The notes: generated from the letters alone by a model not told the origin. A stretch of 64,000 nucleotides of DNA from Chitinispirillales bacterium (GCA_031254105.1 JAIRVB010000020.1:50719-114718); one strand, 5' to 3'; numbered from the stretch's first letter, positions 53,110 to 62,586 are shown. A program made the numbers and translations.

Positions 53110-53491
53110 GCCAATATGCGGACGAACCTGTACCCGCACATCTGCCATGTCCATGTTCATCGTAAGGGCGGCAAGCTGCCCCCCGCGTAACTTGCGTATC
53201 TGTCATGTAAGGGATATAATATGCATGGGATAATATACGTACATCATATATTGGAATGTACGGTATGCGAAGATCATGCGTATGGGCGCATGGTTTGCGG
53301 GCGGCGGGTTGCCGCCCCTGCGTGTGTTATCGGTGTTACTAACTTTATCTAAATCAACCACTTATTGCTATATGGGCTTGTCTTGTTGTAATTTTCTTTA
53401 ATGGTGCGTTGCGCCTTTTTTGCACATGGGCGGCCATATGGGGCCGCCTCTACTTTATGTGTACTCTCGTGTTGCCGCCTCTTTTTATTAA
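53110..53491. repeat. Intergenic region with several REP-like palindromes
   Basis: Three palindromes: GTAAGGGCGGCAAGCTGCCCC (53162-53182), GCGGGCGGCGGGTTGCCGCCC (53297-53318) and GGGCGGCCATATGGGGCCGCC with TCTAC tail (53428-53453). Each keeps a GGGCGGC/GCCGCCC stem. No gene is visible in this 380-nt gap. Confidence 0.65.
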
Positions 53492-53515
53492 TTGTTAAGT
53501 ACCAGTTGTTGTTTT

Positions 53516-54439
53516 ATGGTCGTTGTACTGATAATCGCGACATTTTTTGTAACCTTTCTTCACGCAGCGGATGAAGCCGTAAATCCAGCATGGCAATTAT
53601 CTGCGGAGGCGTGTATTACCTCTACTTTTAACTCTTTTACTGAAAACTGGGACAGATCGGAGAGCGGTTCTTTTTTATGGGCTGCCAGATCAACAAACAT
53701 AGCGGTAAAGCAGCTAAGCCGCAGGCTTTATCATGAAAATTCACTGAAAATAGCTTTCGGTCAGACAAAGCTGCAGGACAAGGAGACAAAAAAATGGTCA
53801 TCCCCTCAAAAATCTACAGATTTAATTGACTTTGAAACATCTTTAAAATTTAAACTGGAAGATTTCAGCCTGAAGCCATTTTTATCCTTGAGAGCAGTAA
53901 GCCAGTTTTATGATACGCGCGATCCTGATAATTGCAGGTATGCAAACCCGGCAACCTTTACTAAATCTTTTGGCTTAGCGAAATATCTGTTAAAAAACCC
54001 TGACATTAGCTGGCAGGTAAGATGGGGGGGGGCGCTCAGGTGTAATATAGACAGAGACGCCATGCCTTACGAATATACCGGTGAAGAGTGGATAAAACTT
54101 GACCGCAGGGAAACTTCGGTTATTACCGACGCGGGTACGGAGCTTGTCACAGAATTTAAGATGAAACGGGGAGGCGCGGGCAGTATTGCGGGCAAACTCA
54201 CTGTTTTTGAAGCCCTTGCGCGTCCTGCCGATTTGCAGACAGCGGGGTGGAGATACCCCGATGTCTCACTTGAAACAATAGTCAACATTAACATAACCAG
54301 ACACCTGATTTTTAACTATATGGTGCAGTTTATATTTGACCGGGAGACCGATCCTGACCCAAAGATACGGCAGGCGTTTTCCGCGGGTTTATCAGTCTCA
54401 CTTAAAAATGAGCACTTTACGAAAGGAAAAGAAAAATGA
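53516..54439 (+). CDS. DUF3078-like outer-membrane barrel protein
   Basis: 307 aa from the ATG at 53516 (a TTG at 53492 is possible; no clear ribosome site). The signal peptide runs to about residue 19 (VVVLIIATFFVTFLHA). The mature part begins PAWQLSAEACITSTFNSFTE, then NWDRSESGSFLWAARSTN and HENSLKIAFGQTK, matching the Bacteroidetes/FCB DUF3078 pattern (f.nW..Gg..s.s......n....k......). Alternating strands fill the rest. Function unknown; an outer-membrane location is inferred. Confidence 0.75.
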   Translation: MVVVLIIATFFVTFLHAADEAVNPAWQLSAEACITSTFNSFTENWDRSESGSFLWAARSTNIAVKQLSRRLYHENSLKIAFGQTKLQDKETKKWSSPQKSTDLIDFETSLKFKLEDFSLKPFLSLRAVSQFYDTRDPDNCRYANPATFTKSFGLAKYLLKNPDISWQVRWGGALRCNIDRDAMPYEYTGEEWIKLDRRETSVITDAGTELVTEFKMKRGGAGSIAGKLTVFEALARPADLQTAGWRYPDVSLETIVNINITRHLIFNYMVQFIFDRETDPDPKIRQAFSAGLSVSLKNEHFTKGKEK

Positions 54440-54513
54440 AGTACCGTCACACACCTCTCGGCGGAGAAACAGAAGCTCGAAACATGAACTCTTTTAAAGA
54501 AAAGGAGATCTGC

Positions 54514-54747
54514 ATGCATACGACATTCAGAATGAAAACAATTGTAAACTCTCCGAAATTAGAGATCGAAATGCCGGGACTTGAACTTTTAGCCGGCAGA
54601 GAGGTAGAGATTATTATCATAGCCGACGGGGTAATAGAAGACGGTTCGAAACCGCCTCAGGGAATGCTGAACTCTCATCATACCGCAGGGTCAATTATCC
54701 TTGATGATGAGGCGTTGAGACATATTTTGGCGGATAGATTGAAATAG
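54514..54747 (+). CDS. Antitoxin-like small protein without toxin
   Basis: 77 aa from the ATG at 54514, which has AAAGGAGATC just upstream. Other in-frame ATGs upstream lack this. MKTIVNSPKLEIEMPGLELL then AGREVEIIII is like small antitoxins that precede PIN or RelE toxins (mktiv...k..lp..l.gk.VEviii). No toxin gene follows in the next 240 nt. The C-terminus (EALRHILADRLK) would be the toxin-binding tail. Family assignment is tentative. Confidence 0.55.
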   Translation: MHTTFRMKTIVNSPKLEIEMPGLELLAGREVEIIIIADGVIEDGSKPPQGMLNSHHTAGSIILDDEALRHILADRLK

Positions 54748-54987
54748 TTCGCTGTTAATTATTGATGAGGCGTTTTTCCGCGTCCTGAAAGGACGTACAT
54801 CCGCAAGGCTGTTTTTATAACCTAATGCTTTAGCTTGGGATGGGAGCATGCATAAGAACATGTGTGATGGATTACTCACTCTCACACACCGCTTTGACTC
54901 ATGAATCCTGCCGGAACGCCCCGCATCGCGAACGCATGGTCATAGAGAGGGCCGATGCGGTCATGCGCTCCTGGGCGCGGAAAAACC
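54748..54987. other. Intergenic, no gene seen
   Basis: I searched for a toxin partner of the small protein before it and found none. GCATCGCGAACGCATGGTC and CCGATGCGGTCATGCGC (54932-54976) share GATGCG/CGCATC-type elements, giving an imperfect fold. Otherwise nothing. Confidence 0.4.
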
Positions 54988-55884
54988 TTATGAATTATGA
55001 TTAAGCATTGTTTGCTTAAGGTAAGATCTGATATCCTTCGTTAATTCCGTGGGTACGGTTACCGAGACCTTAACATTTAAGCTTACTTTCTGGTTCGCAA
55101 CGGTAAATGTGAAGTCTGCCGCTTTCTCTAAAATTCTTTCCATTACAATTTTTGCGCCCTCTTCCCCGGTCATTGGCAGAGCCATAAAAAGTTCAGGGGA
55201 AATTATGGTGCCGGCCAGATCAACATCGCGAAGCAGGGGCTGGATAATGTCAAAAAGCTGCGGAAGCAGTTCCGTTAACTCCTCTGATTTTGGAAGACGG
55301 GATTTTCCATTCTGTTTTATCTGTTTTATTGACGCCGTAATAGTTGAAAACGGAGCGTTGTAACGAATATGCCGCTTTATCTCTCTGCTTACAAGAAAAA
55401 GCATGTTACTGGTATTAAGAGCTCTTTGGGGCATTTTTACCGCTTTTTCAGGTTTCTTACCGCTTGTTGCGGCTGCTGCCGGCGAATTAATTTTTATACC
55501 CGCAAGAGTCCCCGGCTTTGCTGCCGCTATGTTTGCCTTGCATGCGCCAATGTTATTGATATCGCCGGCAAGCGCCAGCAGACGCTGTAAGCTGTCAACC
55601 TGTACGCCTTTTTGAAAACTTATTGATTTTACACCTATTTTTCCAAAATGCGCGGCTATCTTGTCAGTATTGACGGCTTCATCAAGCGGCCACTTTTCTA
55701 CCAGAAGTTCTTTACGGTTTAAAGCAAATGTAATTATTTGCTGTCCCGTAAAACTTTTGTTAAGAGCGGCGCTAAACGCCGTTACGTTTTTGACTGTATT
55801 CGGATGAGCGCATCCGTAAAGGAACGAACCGTTAAACATAATTATAAACTGCTGTGCCAGGTTTTGGGCTTCTTTCTCTTCCAT
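54988..55884 (-). CDS. Protein with degenerate GGDEF domain
   Basis: 298 aa, soluble. The N-terminal helical part (FNGSFLYGCAHPNTVKNVTA) resembles N-terminal modules of HD-type signalling proteins. Residues of about 165-290 follow the GGDEF fold outline: VSREIKRHIRYNAPFSTITA, LLRDVDLAGTIISPELFMAL, PMTGEEGAKIVMERI. The active-site GG(D/E)EF is replaced by SPELF, so no diguanylate cyclase activity is expected. It could be a c-di-GMP-independent adaptor. It lies 33 nt after the kinase gene and is likely cotranscribed. Confidence 0.65.
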   Translation of the reverse strand: MEEKEAQNLAQQFIIMFNGSFLYGCAHPNTVKNVTAFSAALNKSFTGQQIITFALNRKELLVEKWPLDEAVNTDKIAAHFGKIGVKSISFQKGVQVDSLQRLLALAGDINNIGACKANIAAAKPGTLAGIKINSPAAAATSGKKPEKAVKMPQRALNTSNMLFLVSREIKRHIRYNAPFSTITASIKQIKQNGKSRLPKSEELTELLPQLFDIIQPLLRDVDLAGTIISPELFMALPMTGEEGAKIVMERILEKAADFTFTVANQKVSLNVKVSVTVPTELTKDIRSYLKQTMLNHNS

Positions 55885-55917
55885 AACATTTTCCTTTATG
55901 CTGCGTTGTACCTTATG

Positions 55918-56793
55918 TTAATACCTGTTTTCTATATAAAAATTTATATCATTACGAAATTGACCACAATTGCGGTAACGCATATCTCTGTTGGAAGCGG
56001 TTGCTTTCAATATGATCCGCTCAAGCTCTGAGTCAATTTTTGAGGAGCTGTCTGAAGGCGAAACTTGGAAAAAGTTCTCCGGGTTCCGCGCCTTTACGCT
56101 TACAAGTTTGATTGCGGGCAAGGAAGGCGCGGGGAGAGTTCCCGCGAGGCATTCCCAAAGTGTTACACCCGCGCAGTATATGTCTGCCCGCGAGTCGGTT
56201 ATCTCACCCCGTGCCTGCTCAGGCGCTATATAAAGCGGTGTTCCGAGTACGGATTTGGGTTTCTCTTCAAAAGAAGAGATTCGGGCAATTCCAAAATCTA
56301 CAAGAAAAGGGGTTTTATCTGTTTTTTCAATAAGAATATTACCCGGTTTTACATCCTGATGAACAATACCCTCGTTGTGCACATATTCAAGGGCATCAAG
56401 AACAGCCGTTATTATACGCAATGCGACCGCAACAGGAATAAAACGCTTTGAGACATCCTTACTGCAAAGCTTACGCTCAATTATAGATTGAAGGCTGACG
56501 CCCTCTATAAGCCGCATAGTGATAAAGAGGAAATCTTCATACTCTCCCGCGCCGGATACCGCGGCGATATTTGGGTGGTCAAGCTCAGTAAGAACCTGCG
56601 CTCTGTTTATAAAACTGTTTATGGAAGCGCAAACGCCGGAGTTTTTGGGAATAAGCTTGATTGCGACCTTCCTGCCCAAAGACCTCTGAAATCCATCAAA
56701 GACAAGCCCTTTGCCGCTTCGACCCCGAAGGCTTATAAGCGTAATTCCGGATATTTCCCTGCCGATTAATTTATCAGAGTCTAAGTTTATCAT
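55918..56793 (-). CDS. Serine/threonine protein kinase (HQD variant)
   Basis: 291 aa from the ATG at 56793 (a GTG at 56829 is possible). Hanks-type kinase with a glycine loop GRSGKGLVFDG (24-34), K46 in VAIKLI, E70 as helix C, catalytic loop VHQDVKPGNILI (H145-Q146-D147), DFG at 166-168 and APEQARG at 190. The loop has Gln instead of Arg before the catalytic Asp, so it is not an RD kinase and may be active without activation-loop phosphorylation. No membrane or sensor domain follows. Cotranscribed with the degenerate GGDEF gene. Confidence 0.92.
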   Translation of the reverse strand: MINLDSDKLIGREISGITLISLRGRSGKGLVFDGFQRSLGRKVAIKLIPKNSGVCASINSFINRAQVLTELDHPNIAAVSGAGEYEDFLFITMRLIEGVSLQSIIERKLCSKDVSKRFIPVAVALRIITAVLDALEYVHNEGIVHQDVKPGNILIEKTDKTPFLVDFGIARISSFEEKPKSVLGTPLYIAPEQARGEITDSRADIYCAGVTLWECLAGTLPAPSLPAIKLVSVKARNPENFFQVSPSDSSSKIDSELERIILKATASNRDMRYRNCGQFRNDINFYIENRY

Positions 56794-56829
56794 TTGTACA
56801 AACTGCCGGAGTTTTGATGAACATATCAC

Positions 56830-57299
56830 TATATCTCTAAAAATGAGAAACGATAAATCTCGTCCTTACAGTACAGTATAGACTATAACTGATTTCACAA
56901 AAAATATCAAGTAATTTTTAGTAATGATCATTGGACTCGCGTTCATGTTTGCGAAGCAAACAAGCTGCTTCACGGTATGCGTTATATATGTCAGGAAACT
57001 CCGTAAATTTGTTATTTTGACACTCATTTTGAAAAATGCGGTAAATTTACCGGATAATATTTATCGTAGAGCCTGTTTTAAGCGCTTTTGGGGGAAGGAC
57101 GGTAAATTGCTTACTTTTCTATGTGCGCAGAGCTGTGCCCTAAACTATTTTGTACTTTCAGGCTAATTTCTTCTCGGTTTTATTCCAGCTTTCAACAGCA
57201 GCATCTCAAATGCGGTTCTCACAATCTCATCCCGGTAAGCTCTCGGTATTTAGATTTTATTTTAAACGCTACGAAGAAAAGTGTAGGAGAGCTTTGAAA
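56830..57299. promoter_or_regulatory. Divergent intergenic region
   Basis: About 470 nt between the leftward kinase gene and the rightward NtrC-type regulator. It is AT-rich, with GATAAATCTCGTCCTTACAG (56850-56869), a half palindrome of the REP-like family, near the kinase start. TTTGCGAAGCAAAC (56948-56961) is a small inverted repeat. The promoters of both genes must lie here. I found no sigma-54 -24/-12 pair and no gene. Confidence 0.45.
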
Positions 57300-58655
57300 A
57301 TGAAGACGTCCAAAATCTTATTGGTTGACGATGAAGAGGCAACGCTTTTTGGTTATTCCCGGTATTTAAGCAAAGCCGGTTATTCTATAGATACCTGCAA
57401 ATGTCTCAAGGAGGCAAAAGATAGAACCGCAACTTCGCATTTTGACGCGATTCTTCTGGATTTGAAGCTTCCGGACGGCAACGCCATGGACTGGATTCCG
57501 GAGCTTAGAAGCGCTCACGAGAACACGGCTGTCATAGTGATAACCGGAGCAAGCGATATACCTACAGCTGTTAAGTCTATAAAAATGGGCGCTCACCACT
57601 TCCTGACAAAACCGGTCAACATGGACGATCTAAGTGTGAGCCTCTCCAAAAGTATTGAGTTTGAGGAGCTGCGCAAGAGAGATTCCATACACCAGAGGCT
57701 TGCGCTTCAGAAAGGGGAGCCGTATTTTGGGGCAAGCCCTGTTATACAAAAAGTGATACAGTATGCAAATGTCGCGGCAATGAACCATACCGTAGTGCTT
57801 CTTCATGGTGAAACCGGGACAGGTAAAGGGGTTCTCGCGCGCTGGATTCATGATCACAACCAGCGCAAAAACGAGGCGTTTGTAGAGGTAAACTGCTCAA
57901 GCCTTAAAGGAGAGCTGCTGCGAAGCGAACTCTTCGGTCATGCCAAGGGATCATTTACATCTGCTATCAAGGACCGCGCGGGGCTCATTGAAGTAGCTGA
58001 CGGCGGCACCCTGTTCTTAGATGAGATCGGCGACATGGATATAGAGGTGCAAACTCAGCTGCTGAAAACAATAGAGGAGAAATCTTACAGGCGCATTGGA
58101 GAGAACAAACTTCGCACAAGTGATTTCAGATTGATTTGCGCTACAAACCGCAACTTAACGGAAGCTTCAAATAATGGCAGCTTTCGCAAAGACCTTTATT
58201 ACCGTATCTGTATATTTCCAATAAATCTTCCGTCATTAAGAGAGCGCAAGGACGACCTTGTCGGTATGATAAAGCATACGCTTTTAGGTTTCAGCTACGC
58301 TCACTTTCCTCTCACCGAAGAGGTTGTAAATACATTAGTCCATTATTACTGGCCCGGCAACATACGCGAACTGCGCAATATGCTTGAGAGGGCGCTCCTG
58401 CTTGCTCAGGGGGAGCCTTTAACGGTTCAGCATTTTCCGGGTCTTGAGAAAACACCCGCTTCCATCGCAACTCCAAAAGAGAAGGAGAGCGGGACAGAGG
58501 TTTGGAATCTCGATGAAATTGAGAAAAGACACATCGTAAGGGCGCTCAAACATTTTAGCGGTGACAAATATGAGGCAAGCAGCGCATTGGGAATCTCTCT
58601 TTCATCCCTGTACCGTAAATTAGATAAAATGCAGCAGCAGACGGCGACTGCATAA
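57300..58655 (+). CDS. NtrC-family sigma-54-dependent response regulator
   Basis: 451 aa from the ATG at 57300, which has AGGAGAG 9 nt upstream. Receiver domain 1-120 with D10-D11, D54 (LLDLKLPDG), T82 and K104. AAA+ domain 135-370 with Walker A GETGTGKG (170-177), the sigma-54 loop as GSFTSA (217-222) instead of the usual GAFTGA, and LFLDEIGD as Walker B. Fis-type helix-turn-helix at the end (YEASSALGISLSSLYRKLDK). It should activate sigma-54 promoters. No histidine kinase is adjacent. Confidence 0.95.
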   Translation: MKTSKILLVDDEEATLFGYSRYLSKAGYSIDTCKCLKEAKDRTATSHFDAILLDLKLPDGNAMDWIPELRSAHENTAVIVITGASDIPTAVKSIKMGAHHFLTKPVNMDDLSVSLSKSIEFEELRKRDSIHQRLALQKGEPYFGASPVIQKVIQYANVAAMNHTVVLLHGETGTGKGVLARWIHDHNQRKNEAFVEVNCSSLKGELLRSELFGHAKGSFTSAIKDRAGLIEVADGGTLFLDEIGDMDIEVQTQLLKTIEEKSYRRIGENKLRTSDFRLICATNRNLTEASNNGSFRKDLYYRICIFPINLPSLRERKDDLVGMIKHTLLGFSYAHFPLTEEVVNTLVHYYWPGNIRELRNMLERALLLAQGEPLTVQHFPGLEKTPASIATPKEKESGTEVWNLDEIEKRHIVRALKHFSGDKYEASSALGISLSSLYRKLDKMQQQTATA

Positions 58656-58660
58656 AAACT

Positions 58661-58693
58661 CTCACTTTTGAGAGATGTTTTCTCAAAAGTGAG
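58661..58693 (+). terminator. Hairpin after the NtrC-type gene
   Basis: A perfect 13-bp inverted repeat, CTCACTTTTGAGA (58661-58673) and TCTCAAAAGTGAG (58681-58693), with a 7-nt loop, 5 nt after the stop. The following tract is only weakly T-rich. Confidence 0.65.
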
Positions 58694-58961
58694 AAATAGT
58701 TTCGCTTAAGGTGTTCTTTTTATCTGTTTTATGAATGGCACATTTTTTGATGATTAGAGTGGATCTACTTGAAAAGCGCGGTCTTATGTGAGGGATGGGA
58801 TTTGTTATTCCTGCTCTAAGTTCATAGACGGGAGCAATAGATCCTCGCCTTACATTGGGGAGACGGCAGGGTAATTTGTTTACCTCTTTGAGAGCGAATT
58901 TTTCCAGGTAGATAAACTATAAAGTTTCAATTAATTAAGCTTTCAGGAGCTTGGCATAGCC
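58694..58961. other. Intergenic, no gene seen
   Basis: AT-rich segment between the NtrC-type regulator's terminator and the helical protein gene. TTCAGGAGCTTGGC (58941-58954) supplies the next ribosome site. A promoter is expected but not clear. Confidence 0.35.
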
Positions 58962-59492
58962 ATGGATAACCAGCGTTATAATGATTTTCTGGAGTTCGCT
59001 CTTAAACAGATTTTACAATCAGCGCAAAGTTATGCGGCGCAGGCAAAGCTGTGTGAAGAACATTCAAAAAAACTTTTTTTATATTTTCTCTCATCCCGCA
59101 AAAGAGAACAGTATATATTGCTTGAAAAAGAGAACGCTGAATACGGGAACTCGCCCCGGGGCTGCGGTATTAATCCTTCCGAGTTCAAAGAGATACAGTT
59201 TGGAAGCGCAGCGCTCAGTCAGATGGATGTTTCTGAAATCAACGCTGTTCTCTGTGGCAGAGCGAGACAGGAGTTTAAGTTTTTCATTGATCTCGCGTCA
59301 TTTGAAGAGGATACAGCCACAAAAAAACTTCTGATAAAATTAAGCAGGATATCTAAAAAATCGATAAAAGATATAGAGACAGGTTTTAGCCTGTTCATAA
59401 GCCAGCCCAAAAAACACCTCAACCTTCCGGTTCTGTGCAGGGAGATTCTACCGGCTGCAATTCGCGGTGAGAGGAGCGCGGTTTTTAATTGA
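58962..59492 (+). CDS. Helical protein of unknown function
   Basis: 176 aa, soluble, almost entirely helical. Four long helices (ALKQILQSAQSYAAQAKLCE, then HSKKLFLYFLSSRKREQYIL, INAVLCGRARQEFKFFIDLA, ATKKLLIKLSRISKKSIKDI) recall a ferritin-like bundle, but the metal-binding ExxH pairs are missing. CAGGAGCTTGGCATAGCC precedes the ATG. It faces polB across 9 nt. No family recognised. Confidence 0.65.
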   Translation: MDNQRYNDFLEFALKQILQSAQSYAAQAKLCEEHSKKLFLYFLSSRKREQYILLEKENAEYGNSPRGCGINPSEFKEIQFGSAALSQMDVSEINAVLCGRARQEFKFFIDLASFEEDTATKKLLIKLSRISKKSIKDIETGFSLFISQPKKHLNLPVLCREILPAAIRGERSAVFN

Positions 59493-59501
59493 AAGACGCC
59501 T

Positions 59502-61832
59502 CTAAAGCTCCTGAAACAAGTCCTGCTGACCTGAAATTATTTTATCAAAACTTGTACCTGTCCATTCAAGAATCGAATCAGCGATTGGTTTTAGCTGACT
59601 ATCAAGGTAGTGTTGGTAGTCAAGAGGTGCGGTGAGTTTTTCGATAGGCTGCGGCCCCTCTTTGGTGATGCAGTATTTAATTGTGCGGCTTGGAGAATCC
59701 AGGAGTTTTGCTGCCTGTACATGGGGCGGAACGTGTACAGTGTATTCGCCGATGCGTTTGCGCAGCCGCTTTTTGTAGATAAGTTTCCGGTCAAAATGTC
59801 CCTGCTGAAGAAGTTCTGCGGTAGCCCTTATGTATTCCGTAAGCGGCTGACCGGAAAAGAACCGTGAAAAAAGCGTGTGCTGAAATTCTTTCGCAAGTTC
59901 TGTCCAATCGCTGCGCGCGGCTTCCATCCCTTTAAAAGTTAAGTGTATTTTGCCATTTTGATCAATTGCCGCGCCGCAGTAGTGTTTTTTGCTTCCCTGA
60001 CCATGTTCGCCTCCTCTGAGTGAGGGAAGAAAAAAATGACGGTAGTGGATTTCATACTGAAGCTCTAAGCTTGAATGTGCGTTAAAATTTTCTTTTAAAT
60101 GTTCGCATAGCCATTTTGATGTTTCTTTTGCGATTGTTTCACCGAAGCCGGCCGCGTCATGGGCCGAGGTTTCTCCAAGATGAACAAAGAGAGAATCGGT
60201 ATCGCCGTATATTACTCGCTTGCCGCTTGTTTTTTCGATATGTTCAATTGAGCCCGTCAGAATATAACGGCCTGTCAATGTAATTGTGGAAGCGATTTTC
60301 TCAGAAAAGAAACGGCATCCTGTAGAACCCAATACGCCGTAAAAGCTGTTCATTAAAATTTTTATCGCCTGAGAAAGGCACTGATTTTTTTGCTCACGCG
60401 CTTTTGCACGCGCTTCCATAAGCTCACGGATTATTTCCGGCAGTATGGATTGCTTTTTAGAGAATGATGTGCCGGCCGGGTTTGATATTCTGTCGGAATC
60501 AGCTGCTTTGAACCCAAGCGGATCAATCATAAATGTCATGATGATTGAGGGGTAGAGACTTTTGAAATCAAAAACCAGTACGTTTTCATACAAGCCCGGT
60601 TTGGGGTCAAGCACGTGACCGCCGGGAAGCCCCGCTCCTGTTTGGATAATGTCAAAGGTATCGCCTGCTACAAAGCCCGCTCTGTGGAGACGCGGCAGGT
60701 AGAGATGGTCGAAAGCGGCTACGCTTGCTCCTGTGCGGTCAAGGGTGGAGCCGCTGCGTTTACTTCTTTCAACAGCGTTTTGGAGGATCCCGGTTTTGGT
60801 GAAAATGCCAAGCGTGAGTTTTGCGTCGGTCAGGTTGTAGCGGGCAAGTTCTAATTTGTTAGTATTGAACAGATTGTCAATTTGGCTGATTTTTTCTTTT
60901 CCGGTAAGCTCTATGGTTTTGCGTTGTCCAAGTATCTGTGATGCTACAAAATCAAGAGAGTACTCTTCAAAGGTATGGTGATACGCCCGCAGCATTGTTG
61001 GCACATCCAACACTACTCTTCCTGGGATACGCGCGTTCCAGCTGGCGCCAGTCTGCCCTTTTACAATACGGCTCCCGCGTTCTCTGCCCGGTTCAAACGG
61101 TACGCCTGTTTTTGCGCAGCGCTCCTGAATTACACGAAGATCAAAATCAATAACGCTCCATCCGATGATTATGTCCGGATCGCGGTTTTGTATATACGCG
61201 AAAAATTCAGTGAGAAGCTGGCGCTCATCTTTACAGAATTTTATATTGTCCGCGTTTTGAAGAGCTCCTCTCATAAAAACGCGTTCCGCAAGCGCGTCCG
61301 CGCACGCGATGCTGTAGATTTCTCCGGTACTTACATTTGTTTCTATATCAATGGAGACTGTTTTAAACTGCGCAGCCGCTGTCAAGCATCCGCGCAGATG
61401 TGGATTTGTAAACTTGATATATGATCCGAAACTCTGCGGCGTTCCTGTGACTTTCATTCCGCCGCTCACCATACGTTCCATAAGGTAGCGTTCCATCGGG
61501 TGTATGTCGGATTCAAACGTTTTTAACCCTGCGGTTCGAAGGTCTCTTGCGGCGTGCTGCATTTGTGAAAAGGTGTTGAAGTAGAGGCAATCTGTCTCTT
61601 GCATATCAAGAGAGCGCAGCGGAAGTTTTTTCCTCTCATTAACACCCAACATTTCTTTTTCCGGCAGTGTACGCGGACAGAAGAACAGCGGTCTAAAGTC
61701 GTCAACTTTAATCCTGACGGCTTTGCCGGAAGCATCCGCCGCCCAAAGCGTTATCTCAAACCTTGGTCCGTTATCCCTGCTTTGAGCAGTCAGTAAAAAA
61801 CACTCAAGAGATGTGTCTGTTGGTGCGTTCAT
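59502..61832 (-). CDS. polB: DNA polymerase II (family B)
   Basis: 776 aa, close to E. coli PolB. The exonuclease domain has SIDIET near residue 155 and IIGWSVIDFDLRVI near 223. The polymerase motifs are DFKSLYPSIIMTF (motif A), KILMNSFYGVLG (motif B) and YGDTDSLF (motif C), with KKRLRKRIGEY. It is a proofreading polymerase used in damage tolerance and replication restart. A single gene on the minus strand. Confidence 0.95.
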   Translation of the reverse strand: MNAPTDTSLECFLLTAQSRDNGPRFEITLWAADASGKAVRIKVDDFRPLFFCPRTLPEKEMLGVNERKKLPLRSLDMQETDCLYFNTFSQMQHAARDLRTAGLKTFESDIHPMERYLMERMVSGGMKVTGTPQSFGSYIKFTNPHLRGCLTAAAQFKTVSIDIETNVSTGEIYSIACADALAERVFMRGALQNADNIKFCKDERQLLTEFFAYIQNRDPDIIIGWSVIDFDLRVIQERCAKTGVPFEPGRERGSRIVKGQTGASWNARIPGRVVLDVPTMLRAYHHTFEEYSLDFVASQILGQRKTIELTGKEKISQIDNLFNTNKLELARYNLTDAKLTLGIFTKTGILQNAVERSKRSGSTLDRTGASVAAFDHLYLPRLHRAGFVAGDTFDIIQTGAGLPGGHVLDPKPGLYENVLVFDFKSLYPSIIMTFMIDPLGFKAADSDRISNPAGTSFSKKQSILPEIIRELMEARAKAREQKNQCLSQAIKILMNSFYGVLGSTGCRFFSEKIASTITLTGRYILTGSIEHIEKTSGKRVIYGDTDSLFVHLGETSAHDAAGFGETIAKETSKWLCEHLKENFNAHSSLELQYEIHYRHFFLPSLRGGEHGQGSKKHYCGAAIDQNGKIHLTFKGMEAARSDWTELAKEFQHTLFSRFFSGQPLTEYIRATAELLQQGHFDRKLIYKKRLRKRIGEYTVHVPPHVQAAKLLDSPSRTIKYCITKEGPQPIEKLTAPLDYQHYLDSQLKPIADSILEWTGTSFDKIISGQQDLFQEL

Positions 61833-62221
61833 TGCTTAAAAATACATTCTGAACTGATTTTACAGTAAAGTATAAAAAAATTGATGTCGGCAGGTGAGGC
61901 TTCGGTCATATATTATATTGTATATTATAAATTTAGTAATGCAGGCGGATTTAGGAAAGTATTGTACAGGCGCGAGACGGGGCAGCCGCAAGAATTATCT
62001 GTACGGAAAGAAAGTGTGGGTGCGCACAGGGGTAGAGCTCGGCAAATGGCGTTCATACAGGCAGGATGCAATGATTTTGCTAATGGTTGAAGAAAGAGAA
62101 GGGAGTTGCTGGAGATTTTGTCCTTTGTCAAAGGCCGGGTAAACCCGGCTGCATATATAGAATTTTGAATTTAAATATTTTGGTTTTGAATTTGTACCAT
62201 CTAAAAAGGGGAGGATGTTAA
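61833..62221. other. Intergenic region with a hairpin
   Basis: Two overlapping small plus-strand frames exist here (61881-62142), but neither has a family match or good initiation signals. GCCGGGTAAACCCGGC (62132-62147) is a 7-bp hairpin. The promoter of the gene at 62222 lies downstream of it. AAAGGGGAGGATGTTAAATG contains the next ribosome site. Confidence 0.4.
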
Positions 62222-62581
62222 ATGGACAGTGTATGGGAAAAAATTAAAAAGAGTCTTAAGGAGGGCGCGGCGATCTCTGCGGAGAAAATAGAGGAGTACA
62301 CAAAGATTGGCAAGCTTAAGATAGATGAGATGGCGGCCAAGCGCAAAATCGAACATAATTTTATGGACATAGGCGAGCGCTTTTTTGATCTCTCTCAGGA
62401 CGGCAAAGATGGTAACGCTTCCGAGGATTTAGTTATCAGGAAGGCTGTTGAGACCATAGCGTCGCTCAAGGCGGAAATTGTTGAAATCAACAATAAAATT
62501 AAGGAAATTCAGGAAGCGGCCAAAAAAGGGAAATCTGAGGAGGATCAGGACAGCGAAGACAGTGACGACAACGGCGTTTAA
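62222..62581 (+). CDS. Small coiled-coil protein of unknown function
   Basis: 119 aa with a strong ribosome site (GGGGAGGATGTTAA). The N-terminal part is amphipathic (WEKIKKSLKEGAAISAEKIE, then IGKLKIDEMAAKRKIEHNF), followed by a coiled coil (ASLKAEIVEINNKIKEIQEA) and an acidic tail (EEDQDSEDSDDNGV). No signal or membrane segment. It precedes the M23 peptidase gene by 5 nt and should be cotranscribed, so a role in cell-wall growth is possible. Confidence 0.75.
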   Translation: MDSVWEKIKKSLKEGAAISAEKIEEYTKIGKLKIDEMAAKRKIEHNFMDIGERFFDLSQDGKDGNASEDLVIRKAVETIASLKAEIVEINNKIKEIQEAAKKGKSEEDQDSEDSDDNGV

Positions 62582-62586
62582 GAAAT

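Noticed and set aside
60975..61424. 149-codon plus-strand ORF opposite polB
   Set aside because: PolB motifs run through this interval on the minus strand.
61881..62142. Two overlapping plus-strand ORFs (69 and 82 codons)
   Set aside because: They have no ribosome site, no family likeness and basic composition typical of chance frames.
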